From a virus: a stretch of DNA of 63,081 nt. Under the pieces are notes generated by a model that had not been told where the DNA came from, ran no database searches, and was given only the letters and a program-made list of their open reading frames with translations. The stretch covers positions 1 through 63,081 of the IMG/VR virus record IMGVR_UViG_3300040810_000410. One strand, 5' to 3'. This document shows, piece after piece, positions 14,692 to 25,600 of the stretch (position 1 is its first letter; each line of letters opens with the position of its first letter). Made by a program: the position numbers and the translations under genes.

Positions 14692-16599
14692 ATGCCTAAT
14701 TATACTTTAAGTACAGTCGAGGGTGGAAGCGCTACGCAGCTACGAGCTATTACTGTACCAAATACACATGGAACTGCTGGTAAGGTAGGTGATCCGATTT
14801 ACGTTGATCCTATCTCTGGTAACTTCCTAGATTACGATCGAAACCTTAAACCAACTTATTTGATAGACAAAGCTCACACTAGTTTCGAGTGGGGCGGTCA
14901 GACTTACCGAGGACACGCCACGATTCCTCGTGGTAATAAGTTATATGGTTTCAATATGTTATTTACTACGTCAAATACCACAAACCAAATACGCTTTGCT
15001 CAGTATGTAATGCACGAAGATAAGACTATGGAGTATGTTGACCTAGTTACTCGTACAGCTGGTGTTACTACATCACCTACTAACTTCCAATTGAACTCTC
15101 CGTTCAAGATAGATGATGATACATGGGTAGCTGTATTGTCTTCTAGTACCTCAGTACGTCTTGACTTAGTATGGTTTACTTGGGACGAAGGTAACCAACG
15201 TTTTACCGCTACGATTACTATAGGTACTATCCACGATATTCTTACTAACACTAATAAAATGAATGCCAGTTTCCTTAAGGCTCATGATGGTACTGTATTT
15301 CTTGTAGGTCAGTCATCTGCTAATAATCCTCAGTTTGTGCGTCTGGACACGGGAACGCAAGGCTTCGTTAGTGTTAGCACTCCTTTGCAAGGAACAGCAG
15401 AGACTCCTCTACTTGATTATGCTCAAGCAACATCTAATGTAACACGCATGCAAACATCAGATGGTAAATTGCTGGTACCTCTAAGTGATAGGTTAAACTA
15501 TGAGTTACTTGGTTGGGATGGTACTGTATGGGCTACTGAAGCTTTAACTATTACACATAGTACAGCAGCAACAGCAGCTACCTCGGGTAGACTTATTGTT
15601 CCCTTAGGGACAGACAAGTGGGTTTCGTTTTACGTTAATGTAACAACAGGTGTATCCGAGTGTGTATTCTTGACGTATGATCCAGCGACTACTGAGTTAA
15701 CTACAGCGTACTACAGAGAAACAGGCGTTTTAACTACTGATATTACCTTTAACTCTTCTTCACGTGCGTTTGCCTTAGGTAACAATGAGTTCATATTCCA
15801 GTCTGCTTCTAACTTTGGGGACTTCGTACACGTCACTTTTGAAGAGGGTACATATGTTACTGCTGATCGCTTTAAGGTTTATATAGGTAACTCACAGAAC
15901 CAAGGTACCATGGGTTTCCACCACCAGTACGATGAAGCTAACAAAGAAGTTATCTTTACTACTAAAGGTATTGGTGAGCCTGCTCAAACTCAGGCGGCTG
16001 TTGTAGGTATCTTTAGATTCCAAATAGGTAAGCTCTTAGAAAATCGTGCTCCTATCTTGGTAGGTTACTTAGCTGAAGACGCAGGTGCTAACTATAAGAT
16101 CAACGTAACGGAACCTGTGTATAACACGAGTAGTGCTGTAGTTGGTCAACGTTATAATAAGTATGACGTAGGTATTGATTCTACCATGATACTTAAGCAC
16201 AAAGGTAATATCTCAGCTAGAGATAAATGTATCAGTCGTATTGATTCTAGGTTAGGTACAAACACCTTAGTTCAGCAAGGCATATCAAGTGTTAACTTAG
16301 TAGTTACTAATGATAGAATTGTGGTAGTGGAATCTGAGGCAGCCTTAGGTAAAACAGATAAATGGTTTGTGGGTGCTACAGGTACTAATTCTACGTCTAA
16401 CTCATTCTTTGGTGGTCTTGTGCAAATTGATGGTTTACCTTATGGTCACTTTGAAACAGAGGCAAGTCTGCAATCTGGTCAGTCCGCTTTCACGTGGGAA
16501 ATCTTTGGTACTGAGGTATTTAATTTCCAAGCTACCATACATAGAGATGCTATTAATACACACGTCTACATTAAACAAGGAGATTCTTTAAATGTTTAG
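14692..16599 (+). CDS. Putative tail/receptor-binding protein, beta-rich
   Basis: A 635-residue protein with many short beta-like repeats containing Asp/Gly turns and aromatic strands, as in beta-propeller or beta-sandwich appendages. The opening (MPNYTLSTVEGGSATQLRAI) is hydrophilic with no signal peptide. Placed between a fibre-adaptor and a small tail gene; translation starts one base after the previous stop. I see no catalytic motif. Structural appendage by context. Confidence 0.6.
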   Translation: MPNYTLSTVEGGSATQLRAITVPNTHGTAGKVGDPIYVDPISGNFLDYDRNLKPTYLIDKAHTSFEWGGQTYRGHATIPRGNKLYGFNMLFTTSNTTNQIRFAQYVMHEDKTMEYVDLVTRTAGVTTSPTNFQLNSPFKIDDDTWVAVLSSSTSVRLDLVWFTWDEGNQRFTATITIGTIHDILTNTNKMNASFLKAHDGTVFLVGQSSANNPQFVRLDTGTQGFVSVSTPLQGTAETPLLDYAQATSNVTRMQTSDGKLLVPLSDRLNYELLGWDGTVWATEALTITHSTAATAATSGRLIVPLGTDKWVSFYVNVTTGVSECVFLTYDPATTELTTAYYRETGVLTTDITFNSSSRAFALGNNEFIFQSASNFGDFVHVTFEEGTYVTADRFKVYIGNSQNQGTMGFHHQYDEANKEVIFTTKGIGEPAQTQAAVVGIFRFQIGKLLENRAPILVGYLAEDAGANYKINVTEPVYNTSSAVVGQRYNKYDVGIDSTMILKHKGNISARDKCISRIDSRLGTNTLVQQGISSVNLVVTNDRIVVVESEAALGKTDKWFVGATGTNSTSNSFFGGLVQIDGLPYGHFETEASLQSGQSAFTWEIFGTEVFNFQATIHRDAINTHVYIKQGDSLNV

Positions 16600-16990
16600 A
16601 TCTAATGTACCCTTCGTAACTATAGATCCTACGATTGTTAAGATTGTAGTTACGTCAGCTAAAATCGATGGGGTAGAGCAGACGGATGATTATCGTCTCG
16701 TTATTCCAAAAGGAGGTGTCACTGAGTTAACTTTTGAACTCCATGATACCAATGGTAACAAACTTCCAGTTACTGATAACTTCGCTGTCCCTATTGGCAT
16801 TCTTAATGGTGCTGTAGCTGACACCTTACTATTATCCTTCGTGGATGGTGTAGGTTCACTAACGGAAACGTGGAATACTTCAGGTGAGTTTGTAATTACC
16901 AAGGAACTCTTGAATACATACATTGATAACACTCAAGTCATGTATGATTTCAGAGGTATGGTGTTCAGCGTATATCGTGTTGGAGCCTAA
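16592..16990 (+). CDS. Small tail-module protein, 132 aa
   Basis: Beta-rich protein (PTIVKIVVTSAKIDGVEQTD, ELTFELHDTNGNKLPV) without recognised motifs, overlapping the previous gene by eight bases with AAGGAG before its start. A hairpin follows its stop. Probably a fibre-associated or minor tail component, judged only from position. Confidence 0.65.
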   Translation: MFRSNVPFVTIDPTIVKIVVTSAKIDGVEQTDDYRLVIPKGGVTELTFELHDTNGNKLPVTDNFAVPIGILNGAVADTLLLSFVDGVGSLTETWNTSGEFVITKELLNTYIDNTQVMYDFRGMVFSVYRVGA

Positions 16991-16995
16991 ACTGT

Positions 16996-17017
16996 GGGAG
17001 CCTAAGTGCTCCCTTTG
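16996..17017 (+). terminator. Hairpin / weak terminator
   Basis: Perfect stem GGGAGC / GCTCCC with loop CTAAGT, followed by TTTG. The same GGGAGC/GCTCCC stem occurs on the minus strand at 49374. The poor T run suggests attenuation or transcript processing. Confidence 0.5.
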
Positions 17018-17035
17018 TTACGTTAGAGGTAAATA

Positions 17036-17302
17036 ATGTTTGATAAGTTTAAAGCTTACTTTTGGAAAAACTTAGTTGCTGTAGATCAGTTAGCTAATAC
17101 TATCCTCGGAGGTAGTCCCGATGAAACCATAAGTTCTCGCTTGGGAAAAGGGGAACGACGGGGTTGTAAAGTGTGTTGGTTCTTTTGTCGTATACTTGAT
17201 ATATTCGAGAAAGACCACTGTGCACTGAGCATAGAGGAAGACGAAAGTGAAAATACATGGGGAGGCTCAAGTGGCAGAAGCAACAATTCAAAAAACCGAT
17301 AG
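17036..17302 (+). CDS. Conserved small phage protein, 88 aa
   Basis: Opens MFDKFKAYFWKNLVAVDQLA and continues NTILGGSPDETISSRLGKG, then CKVCWFFCRILDIFEKDHC. This pattern belongs to a widespread small phage family found near lysis or tail genes whose function is not established. Several Cys and aromatic residues; perhaps a membrane-peripheral helix at the N-terminus. The 3' end overlaps the next gene by 32 bases if that gene starts at 17271. Confidence 0.75.
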   Translation: MFDKFKAYFWKNLVAVDQLANTILGGSPDETISSRLGKGERRGCKVCWFFCRILDIFEKDHCALSIEEDESENTWGGSSGRSNNSKNR

Positions 17303-18878
17303 GTCTACTATTGATCTGACAGCGAATGATGCTGTTAATGAGTTCAAACAAATAGGAGGCCCTGTCGAACAACTAGGTGGAGAAGGAGGTACCTTCCGTG
17401 GTTATGGAAACACAGGTCAGAATAAGTACACACCACCTAGCTCAATAGATAAATACGATGGTCCCTTAGTATCACCTACGGGAATTAATAAAGATACAGG
17501 TACATATAATAAACCTATCAGTGCCCCTAAACCTGATGGCACTAAAGATGTCTTTACGGATACTGGGGAATTCGATGGTCCTTTCATTCACCCTGAGCCA
17601 CCTGATGTAGGTAGTGAAGGTGGAGGTAATGGAGGTGCTCCAGATGTCCCTGTTGTTCCACCTACGGACGGTGCTGACTTAGAACCTCCTAGTGCTGGAG
17701 ATCAGATGAGTGCTCGTGCTCAGATCGAGAAGATGCTTAAGGATCCTACGAGTTACCTTACAGACCGTGATCTACTACAACAGTTTACTAATGTTGACAT
17801 CTTTAAGCGAGATGAAAGTGGTAATATCGTTAGAGATGATGATGGTAATCCTATCTTAGATGACACACAGTTTACTGATCCTAATAAGTTTAACTTAGGT
17901 CAGATTGGTGACTTAGATGCAACTACTATTAATATCCCTGATCCTATTAAAGCTAGTGCTGATGTGAAAGCCTCAGATTACACAGCGTCTCTCGTTGACC
18001 CTGAAAGCTTAACAAAGGCTGTCGATGAGTTAGCTAAAGTAGAACCTATGAAAGCTGCTTCAATGGCTGAGCATATGGATAAACTACTTGAAGGTATGGA
18101 AGACGGTAACATCCCATTGTGGGCTAAACCAGCGGTTGCTAAGGTAGAACAACAGTTAGCTGCTCGTGGTATCTCAGCGTCATCCATCGGTAGAGATTCG
18201 TTATTCAATGCTATCATTCAGTCAGCTATGCCTATAGCTCAACAGGATGCTACATTCGAGCAAGAGAAATACAAGACAGAGTATAATGCTAAAGTACAAG
18301 CTGTATTGTCTGATGTTAACATGGAGTTCGCTGCTAAGCAATTCAATGCACAATCTCAGAACCAAGCTAAACAATTCTCTGCTCAAATGAAAACACAAGT
18401 TGACCTACAGAATGCTGCTCGTAAAGATGCAATGTTACAGTTCAACACACAAGTTCAAATGCAAGGTGAACAGTTCAATGCTACACAGGTTAACGCAATG
18501 ACTCAACTAGAGGCTCAATTGCAAACCCAGCGTGACCAGTTTAACTCTCAAATGTCTGCACAGATTGAGCAGTCAAATGTAAACTGGAGACGTCAGGTTA
18601 ACCAGATTAATACTGCAGGTGTCAATGCGGTGAATCAAGCTAACGTACAGAATGCATTTAACTTAAGCAACCAAGCGTTAACATTCTTATGGCAGGAAAT
18701 GCGTGATAATGCTCAGTGGGAATTCCAAGCGAGTCAAGCGGACTTAGATAGGAAAGCTCAGATTGAAGCATCGTTACTTGCTAATGAGACAGCCCTTGGT
18801 GGTGAAATCGGGAAGACGATTGAGAGTATCGTTAATGGTTCTAAATTCCTAGGAAGTTTCCTAGATAGCTGGAAGTAA
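17271..18878 (+). CDS. Internal virion protein with 11-residue repeats
   Basis: I start at GTG 17271 because GGGGAGG lies just upstream; an in-frame GTG at 17247 has no ribosome site. The 535-residue product has a Pro/Gly/Asp-rich, probably disordered N-terminal third, a middle helical part, and from about residue 357 a long Gln/Asn/Ala-rich helix. In that helix QFNAQ-like segments recur every 11 residues for about 13 units (18339-18767). This architecture, together with following genes, fits podovirus ejection proteins that form a channel through the envelope. No enzymatic motif seen. Confidence 0.7.
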   Translation: MAEATIQKTDRSTIDLTANDAVNEFKQIGGPVEQLGGEGGTFRGYGNTGQNKYTPPSSIDKYDGPLVSPTGINKDTGTYNKPISAPKPDGTKDVFTDTGEFDGPFIHPEPPDVGSEGGGNGGAPDVPVVPPTDGADLEPPSAGDQMSARAQIEKMLKDPTSYLTDRDLLQQFTNVDIFKRDESGNIVRDDDGNPILDDTQFTDPNKFNLGQIGDLDATTINIPDPIKASADVKASDYTASLVDPESLTKAVDELAKVEPMKAASMAEHMDKLLEGMEDGNIPLWAKPAVAKVEQQLAARGISASSIGRDSLFNAIIQSAMPIAQQDATFEQEKYKTEYNAKVQAVLSDVNMEFAAKQFNAQSQNQAKQFSAQMKTQVDLQNAARKDAMLQFNTQVQMQGEQFNATQVNAMTQLEAQLQTQRDQFNSQMSAQIEQSNVNWRRQVNQINTAGVNAVNQANVQNAFNLSNQALTFLWQEMRDNAQWEFQASQADLDRKAQIEASLLANETALGGEIGKTIESIVNGSKFLGSFLDSWK

Positions 18879-18883
18879 ATATT

Positions 18884-20122
18884 ATGGGATTATTCAGTTC
18901 AATAAAGAAAGGCTTATCTAAGGCTTGGAAAGGCGTTAAGAAAGCTGTTAAAGGTGTGGCTAAGGGAGTTAAGAAAGTAGCTAAAGGTATCGTTACTTCA
19001 CTTCCTGGAGGTCAGAAACTATGGAAAGCTGGTGGTAAACTTGGTAAGAAAGTCATGGGAGCCATCGGTAAATTCACGTCCAAACTCGGACCCATTGGAA
19101 CGATGGCTTTATCCTTCGTACTTGCTCCAGTGATGGGTCCTGCGATTGGAGCAATGTGGGGAAGCTTTGGTGCGGGTGCTGCTAGTATGGCTGCTTCAGC
19201 TAATGCTTTCGTATCAACATTAGGTTCCGTTGGTTCAGGTATCTTTGCTGCTGGTAACTTCGTTGGGGGTACATTAGGTGCCTTAGGTAATGCGATTACT
19301 GAAGGTGCATCGAATGTATTGGCTGGTAACTTCTCGGGTGCTGCTCAAGCATTCGCAAGTAATGTGACTAATGCATTCACAGGTAAAGCTGGTATGGCTG
19401 CAGTTCACACGGGTTCTATCATGGCTAACACTACTGCTGCTGCAGACCTAGCGGGTCAAGTAGGTGGCTCAGGTGCTGCTGGGCAGATCAATACGTTAAC
19501 TGAGACTGCTAATGCAAGCCTACAGAGTTTACAAGGTATGGGTCAAGTTGGTGCTGATGCGATTGCTGCTATGGATCCTCAAGCTTTAGCTAGGGCTAGC
19601 AATGAAGCCTTCACTGTACAACAAAGCGTACAAGATCAAATGGCTGCTAAGGCTGCCTCAAGTCCAGTACTAGAGGGTGTTGTTACAGATCCTATGGCTA
19701 AGTTCAACCCTGCTGCTAAATTCGGTCCTGCTCCTATGAGTGGTATGGAAGCTGGTGCAGCTCCTACGTTTGGTGAAGCATTACAAATGACTACTGCTGC
19801 TGGTCCTGTGAATGCTAACATCGCACGTAATACTATTGCTAATGTTACCGCAGGTAATACAACCTTCCAAGCGTTGAATCAAACTGCTGTATCTGATGGT
19901 GCTAGTAAGGCTATGCAGAACTATGATGCAGTCAAGGGTTTACTAGGCGGAGACGCAGGTGACGGTGGTTTCCAACCTTATGTACCACAATTAACAAAAG
20001 CACAACCAATATCAGCTGTTTCAGGCGCAAGCGGTCAAGGTTCCGCAGGTTTCTCACTATTAAGTGGAGTCCAAGGTCTTGAGGAATCTCTACGTAGATC
20101 ACAGCAACTGATGTTTAGCTAA
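18884..20122 (+). CDS. Internal/ejection protein with membrane-active N-terminus
   Basis: A 412-residue protein. Residues 1-45 are a lysine/glycine amphipathic segment (FSSIKKGLSKAWKGVKKAVK and on), resembling cationic membrane-binding peptides. Residues about 60-150 are very hydrophobic and Gly/Ala-rich (MALSFVLAPVMGPAIGAMWG). The rest is Ala/Gln-rich and low in charge. Such composition suggests insertion into or disruption of membranes during DNA ejection. Sits between two other internal-protein genes. Confidence 0.65.
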   Translation: MGLFSSIKKGLSKAWKGVKKAVKGVAKGVKKVAKGIVTSLPGGQKLWKAGGKLGKKVMGAIGKFTSKLGPIGTMALSFVLAPVMGPAIGAMWGSFGAGAASMAASANAFVSTLGSVGSGIFAAGNFVGGTLGALGNAITEGASNVLAGNFSGAAQAFASNVTNAFTGKAGMAAVHTGSIMANTTAAADLAGQVGGSGAAGQINTLTETANASLQSLQGMGQVGADAIAAMDPQALARASNEAFTVQQSVQDQMAAKAASSPVLEGVVTDPMAKFNPAAKFGPAPMSGMEAGAAPTFGEALQMTTAAGPVNANIARNTIANVTAGNTTFQALNQTAVSDGASKAMQNYDAVKGLLGGDAGDGGFQPYVPQLTKAQPISAVSGASGQGSAGFSLLSGVQGLEESLRRSQQLMFS

Positions 20123-20132
20123 GGAGAAATAA

Positions 20133-20771
20133 ATGAGCGTAATGCAAGTACTACAAGAAACAGCAGGTCAAGGTAATAGTATGCCTAAGTTCTCTAAGGA
20201 GACTTCTGCTAGTAAGGAACAAATGCAAGACGCTGAGACTATGATGATGACTGCTCCGATTCCTGGGCAGTCTCTCACTCAGGATCCGCAAAGTAGATTA
20301 CCTTATGAACAACCACCTAAGTTTTCCGATGTACAAGAGTTCATCGATGAGACCTTCATGCGTTTTACAGATGAAGAAGGTTTACCTAACTTACTAGATG
20401 CAATGAGACATGGGTTACCTGTGGAACACGTTGCAGAGAAATACCTGATGAGAGCTTTCAAGGACGGTGATATTACTCCTGATATGCTTTTGTTATGTAT
20501 CGAACCAACAATCTATATGCTTATCTCTTTAGCAACTTATGCTAACATTGATCCAGTGTTATATCCAGAGGATGACATGGTTGATGAAGATGAGCGTACT
20601 TCAACTGACTTGTATAAGCAAGCTACTCAAGAATTACTTAAGAGTGAAGATCCTGAGGCTGACGATGGTCGCCTAACAGTACAGGATTTAAATGCTCCAG
20701 CAGTAATGCCTAAGAGTTTATTAGCTCGTGCTGAACAAGCTGTAAACCAAGGAGGTCAGAATGGGCTTTAG
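20133..20771 (+). CDS. Hypothetical virion-module protein, 212 aa
   Basis: An acidic protein with a central hydrophobic helix (PDMLLLCIEPTIYMLISLAT, about residues 119-138) and an acidic stretch (PEDDMVDEDERTSTD). Ends by overlapping the next start by 11 bases. AAGGAGA precedes the ATG. Position among ejection-protein genes suggests a minor internal component or chaperone for one; no family recognised. Confidence 0.65.
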   Translation: MSVMQVLQETAGQGNSMPKFSKETSASKEQMQDAETMMMTAPIPGQSLTQDPQSRLPYEQPPKFSDVQEFIDETFMRFTDEEGLPNLLDAMRHGLPVEHVAEKYLMRAFKDGDITPDMLLLCIEPTIYMLISLATYANIDPVLYPEDDMVDEDERTSTDLYKQATQELLKSEDPEADDGRLTVQDLNAPAVMPKSLLARAEQAVNQGGQNGL

Positions 20772-22650
20772 AGCACGCGCGTTACTGGGAGGTGTCGCTA
20801 GAGGTTTCTTCCAAGCAAACAATGAAAGACGTTCCCGTATGGAACAACGTATGCAAGCCTTAGCTGACAATAAAGCACTAAGGGATCGTGAGCATGCTAA
20901 GAGTGAATATGATCGTACAATGAAAGCAGCTTCACAAGAGCAAGCACAGATTCAAGCTTTACGTTCAGCAGGTCACCTTGATGATAAAGACCAGTATACT
21001 GATACTTACTGGCGTGATACGACTATGGATCTTTGGGATAAGAAAGCGTATGCTAAGCAAGAAGATTTCATTAATGTATACAAGCAAGGTAGAGCTGCAG
21101 GATTCCAACGTCAATTCAAGAATCCAAATGAAATCGCTGGTCAACTAAGAGGTATCTATGATGCTATTGACCAACGTCAAGTAGAGGAATCAGGTAAGTC
21201 AGCTTTAACTGGTTTTGATCAAATGTTAGGTAGAGGTTTCGTGAAGGAACAAGCCCCTGATGAACCAGAGACTCCTATCCCTTCTTTAGATGCTACAGTG
21301 CCTAGTGCTCCTGTGGAAACTCTAGAAGACAAAGGTAAGTTCTTTGAAGCTGCTCAACCAGAACCTAAGTCTATTCAACAAGTAATTAAAGATGACACAG
21401 GTAATAACTTCGCTGTGTTTGCTAATGATAAAGGTGAGATGACTAAGGTTAACTTAACGGTTAACTCAGGTGTCCCTTCGACTCCACGAGGTAATCGTAA
21501 GACTGAGAAGGTTCGTCTATTTGATAGAGACAAAGGTTTCTACTTTGATGAAGCAGTCAACAGAGACATTGATACTGGTGAGGTCTTTGTTAACGGTGAG
21601 TGGAGTAAGCCTAGCCTTAACATTGCTACTATGCCAGCTGATGTTAAACTACAGAAACTAGAGTACACTGATCCTGACTCAGGTGATGAAATGTCTGCTC
21701 AAGCTTATCCTACAGTTGGTTCTGCTACAGGTCCTAATGTTGTCCGTATGCCTGATGGTACTACTTGGGCTATCACTGGTCAACCTGTGTTACTACGAGG
21801 TAAGCGTGATGTGCATGATACAAGTCGCGGTAAGATTCCTGAGACAACTAAAGAGAACCTTAAGTTATTCGGTCAGCAACGTAAGACAGCTTCTTTAGCT
21901 AACTTAATGTTGAGGCAAGACTTCATTAGTTCTCCTACGCAATGGGCTGCAGGTAACATGAGTGTCATGACTGACATGCTAGGTGCTACCTTCGGTATGG
22001 TTGGTGAGAATAGACCTAAGGATCTAGACGCTATTGCTAAGTATATTAACTCAGAGATTCAGGATTCAGAGGAACTTAGGAACTCAATCGGTTACTTAGA
22101 TGCTGCTGCGGTACGCTCTGGTGAACGTGCGGCTCTAGAGAACTTCCTTGTATATGCACTAGCTAGATCTCAGTATGGTGGTGGTAAACTTACAGTACAA
22201 GCTGTTGAGCAAGCAGAGGATGTGGTTAAGCCTGTCTTCCGTGGTTCAGAGTTTAACCGTGGTTCACTACAGACTATCATAGCTAGATCTTCTGACTCGA
22301 TGGCTCTAATCGCTGGTGCAGATATCACCTTAGCTTTAGGACAAGGTTCCGTTAGTAAAATATGGGACTACTACCCTCGTGTTAAACAGAAGGTTGACCA
22401 AGGGTTAACACCTGTTCCTGAGACTGTTGATGGTGATTTAGTGGTTTCTGATATTAAGAGATTAGAGAAAACGAATAAGGCAGCTTATGATGCTACTGTG
22501 AGAAACATGGTAGATCGTTTGGGTGCTAACTGGGAAGAAGCCCTTAAGAAACCTATCCGTTACGATAGTAGGTACGATACGATTGTCATGCCTATGTATC
22601 TTAAGAATGAGGACGGTAGTTATACCTTTGGTGTCTTCCCTGCTAAATAA
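20761..22650 (+). CDS. Internal virion protein, 629 aa
   Basis: Large, charged, mostly helical protein. The N-terminus is Arg-rich (MGFRARALLGGVARGFFQAN, NERRSRMEQRMQALADNKAL) and a central domain mixes beta segments with Asp/Gly turns. No peptidase or transglycosylase motif visible. Starts inside the previous gene with CAAGGAGG as the ribosome site. By size and order it corresponds to the middle ejection protein (like T7 gp15), an inference from context. Confidence 0.65.
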   Translation: MGFRARALLGGVARGFFQANNERRSRMEQRMQALADNKALRDREHAKSEYDRTMKAASQEQAQIQALRSAGHLDDKDQYTDTYWRDTTMDLWDKKAYAKQEDFINVYKQGRAAGFQRQFKNPNEIAGQLRGIYDAIDQRQVEESGKSALTGFDQMLGRGFVKEQAPDEPETPIPSLDATVPSAPVETLEDKGKFFEAAQPEPKSIQQVIKDDTGNNFAVFANDKGEMTKVNLTVNSGVPSTPRGNRKTEKVRLFDRDKGFYFDEAVNRDIDTGEVFVNGEWSKPSLNIATMPADVKLQKLEYTDPDSGDEMSAQAYPTVGSATGPNVVRMPDGTTWAITGQPVLLRGKRDVHDTSRGKIPETTKENLKLFGQQRKTASLANLMLRQDFISSPTQWAAGNMSVMTDMLGATFGMVGENRPKDLDAIAKYINSEIQDSEELRNSIGYLDAAAVRSGERAALENFLVYALARSQYGGGKLTVQAVEQAEDVVKPVFRGSEFNRGSLQTIIARSSDSMALIAGADITLALGQGSVSKIWDYYPRVKQKVDQGLTPVPETVDGDLVVSDIKRLEKTNKAAYDATVRNMVDRLGANWEEALKKPIRYDSRYDTIVMPMYLKNEDGSYTFGVFPAK

Positions 22651-22661
22651 GAGGATTTACA

Positions 22662-25600
22662 ATGGCTAATATTATGAATGGGAAATCATCACTACTTAAT
22701 ACTGGTGTTAACCTAATGGATAACCGTCAGGTTTCCCCTACTACAAACTTATTAGGTAAAGCTAAGCCTATCGCTAGTGTTGCTCCTAATGAGGATGAAA
22801 ACTTAGAGGCTGTAGCAAATACTCAAGTATCAACGGAGGTTCCCCAAGGGGAGCCTTTAGTTGCTTCTGAGGAACCAAATGTTACAATGCCTACACAGGA
22901 ACAACCAATGATTGACACTGGTGTTACTGGTGGTGTACCAAGTGCCCCTAAGGAACCTGAAGCTTTATCAACTACGTTAACTGAGAGTGATCTAGAGGAG
23001 GACACAGTTAACGATCCTTTCCGAGATTCCCTACGTATTGAAGCTCCATTACCTGTGTCTACTTCTGCTTTCGATGATGCTGTAACTTCAGATTCATACA
23101 AGAGTGAAGAACAGACTACTTGGGAAACCGTTAAGGAAAACACAATGACATCCCTAGATGTATCGGATAAGATATCTAGATTTATATTCAAGGGTGCTGC
23201 TGGTGCTGCTGACTTAGCTACATTTCCTGGGTGGGCTTTAGGTCACTACACAATGGGTGGTCAGAAGTTTCCTTTCTCAAGTTTACTAGAGGATAGGTAT
23301 CCTGAGGCTAACTATGTACCTGAAGATGATCCAGATTCGTATGCTGATGATGTCTTACGAATGACACAGACAGGTGCTGAGTTTATATCTGGTGGTGGTG
23401 TTACCAATGTTGGTGCTAAACTGGCTACTAAAGGTGCTTACAAGCTTAGTGCTAAGGTTGATATGAAGTTAGCTGCTTGGAGTGGCTTTGGTTACCAAGG
23501 TGCTCTAGAGATGGGTGCTGATGATACTACTGCGTTGTTGGCTGCTTTCCTAGCCCCAAGTACTCCTGAGGCTTACAAGGCTTTCACTAAGTATGGACTA
23601 AAGGCTGCATACAATACTACTGTTAAACCTTCAGTGTATGTACTAGATAAAGTTACCTCGGTACTTCCTTTGTCTGGTATGATTAAGAACACTGCTAAGT
23701 CTACGGTAAACGATTGGGCACAGTTAAGGAAACAAGAGTTATCTGCTGACCCTGAGATGTGGACACAATCGGTATGGCATCGTAAAGCTAGAGAGATGGT
23801 TCTAAAGACTCCTGATAAAGTACGTTCACTAGAGGAGCAGAAGCAAGAGATTGATTCATTGAAACGCTGGATTCACCAAGCTATCCCTGAGTCTCCTGAG
23901 ATGAAGGAACACGTGGATCGCATGAAAGCACTACAGGATAAGATCAATGCTGACCTTCCTGAAGATAAACAAATGGCTTTCACTCTTGAACAAATCTACA
24001 ATCCAATCCTTAAGAAGAACGGTGAGATGGATGGTATGAAGGAAGTCATGGCTACTCTTAGGTTAACTAATGGTGCTGCTTATGATAAACAATTAAGACA
24101 GAATCATAAGGCTATGTTTGAATACTTGAATAACCATAAGGGTACACTGGATCCTGAGGAAACTAAAGCATTCACTAGCTTCTTTGATAACCATTTAGAA
24201 GAGATTACTAAGTATCAAGAGAATATCTTTGATGTCGCTAGTAAGGAACACCTTCTGAATAACAAAGGTCCCAAAGGTTATGAGTTTACTGATCAACCTA
24301 TGTCTGAGGAATTACGACCAGCATTAGATGAGATCAGAGGTCTTATGCAGAAGTCATACAGTGCTATGCTAGAGAAGTTACCTAAGGACATTGAACTTGA
24401 TACTACTCCACTTAAGGATAACATTAATGAGGTGTTTGAATCCCTAGGTGTCTTTAGTGATCCTAAAGCAATGCCTACGTACCTTAGAGATGTAATGAAA
24501 GCTCTAGTTAAGAACGTAGATGAGGCTGGTGATGATGCGTATACTGGATTGAAGAACGAAGCTTCACAAGTAGGTATTGACCTGAACAAGATTAACCGTG
24601 AGTTACGTGAGTTATCTGCTGCACACAAGAAAGCAATTGATTCCTTTGATGCAGAGGATACTGAAGGTCTTAAGGCTCTTAAGGAAACTCAAGCTGATGA
24701 ACTATTGGAAGCCCAAGGTCGTCACTCGGATTTACTACAGAGACAGAAAGAACTAGACATTGCTAAACGTGATGTTAAACAAGAGGCAGCTAGTGAGTTA
24801 GATTCTTTACCTGAGCCTAACTTAGTTAACGTAGGTGACATTAGAGAAGGTCTTAAAGTTGTTAATGCTAAGATGCGTAAAGCTTTCCAAGCGAAAGACA
24901 TGGATCAATATTTGATTCTTGAGAAGGTTAAGGAAGGTCTTACGAAATCTATGGACGGTCTTGAAGAAGTGGATCCTGATGCTTATAACTTATTCCGTGT
25001 AACTAACAGTCACTACACTAGATTCTCTAAGGTTGACTTTGATGAATCAGTTGCAATGAAGATTACTGAGAGAGGTGATCATCTGTTTAAACTAACTAGT
25101 GATGACTCTGTTAATTTACTTTGGGACAACGCAGGTACTGAGGACATTCAAAGATTCCTGCGTAACTTCGATGGTTCACGCGAGGGTCTAGAAAGTTACT
25201 TAGCTAACCTAGATGTTCCTGAGGGTGATGTTAAAGCTATCGATGCGTATTCTAAGGCTGCTGAGAGGGGCGTAGAGGCGTTAAAAGACATTGTCTATAC
25301 CTCACTAGCTAAGAAGATACATAAGGTCGATATGGACCTTGAGGTTGATCCTGCGGCACGTATGGAGAAGATCAAGAAGATCGTTATTGACTTCCAAGAT
25401 AAACATAAGAGTAAGCTGGATCAAATCCCAGGCCTCGAAGGAATTGCGGATGATATGACTAGCACTGTTCATAAGCTAAGTAAATATCGTCAAGCGGTTC
25501 AACAATTGGAAGATCGTAAGAAAATGGGGATCCTGCGTGATGTCGTAGGCCCAGGAAAACAAGCGTTAGACATTATGAGTGACCGTAAGACAGCAGAAGA

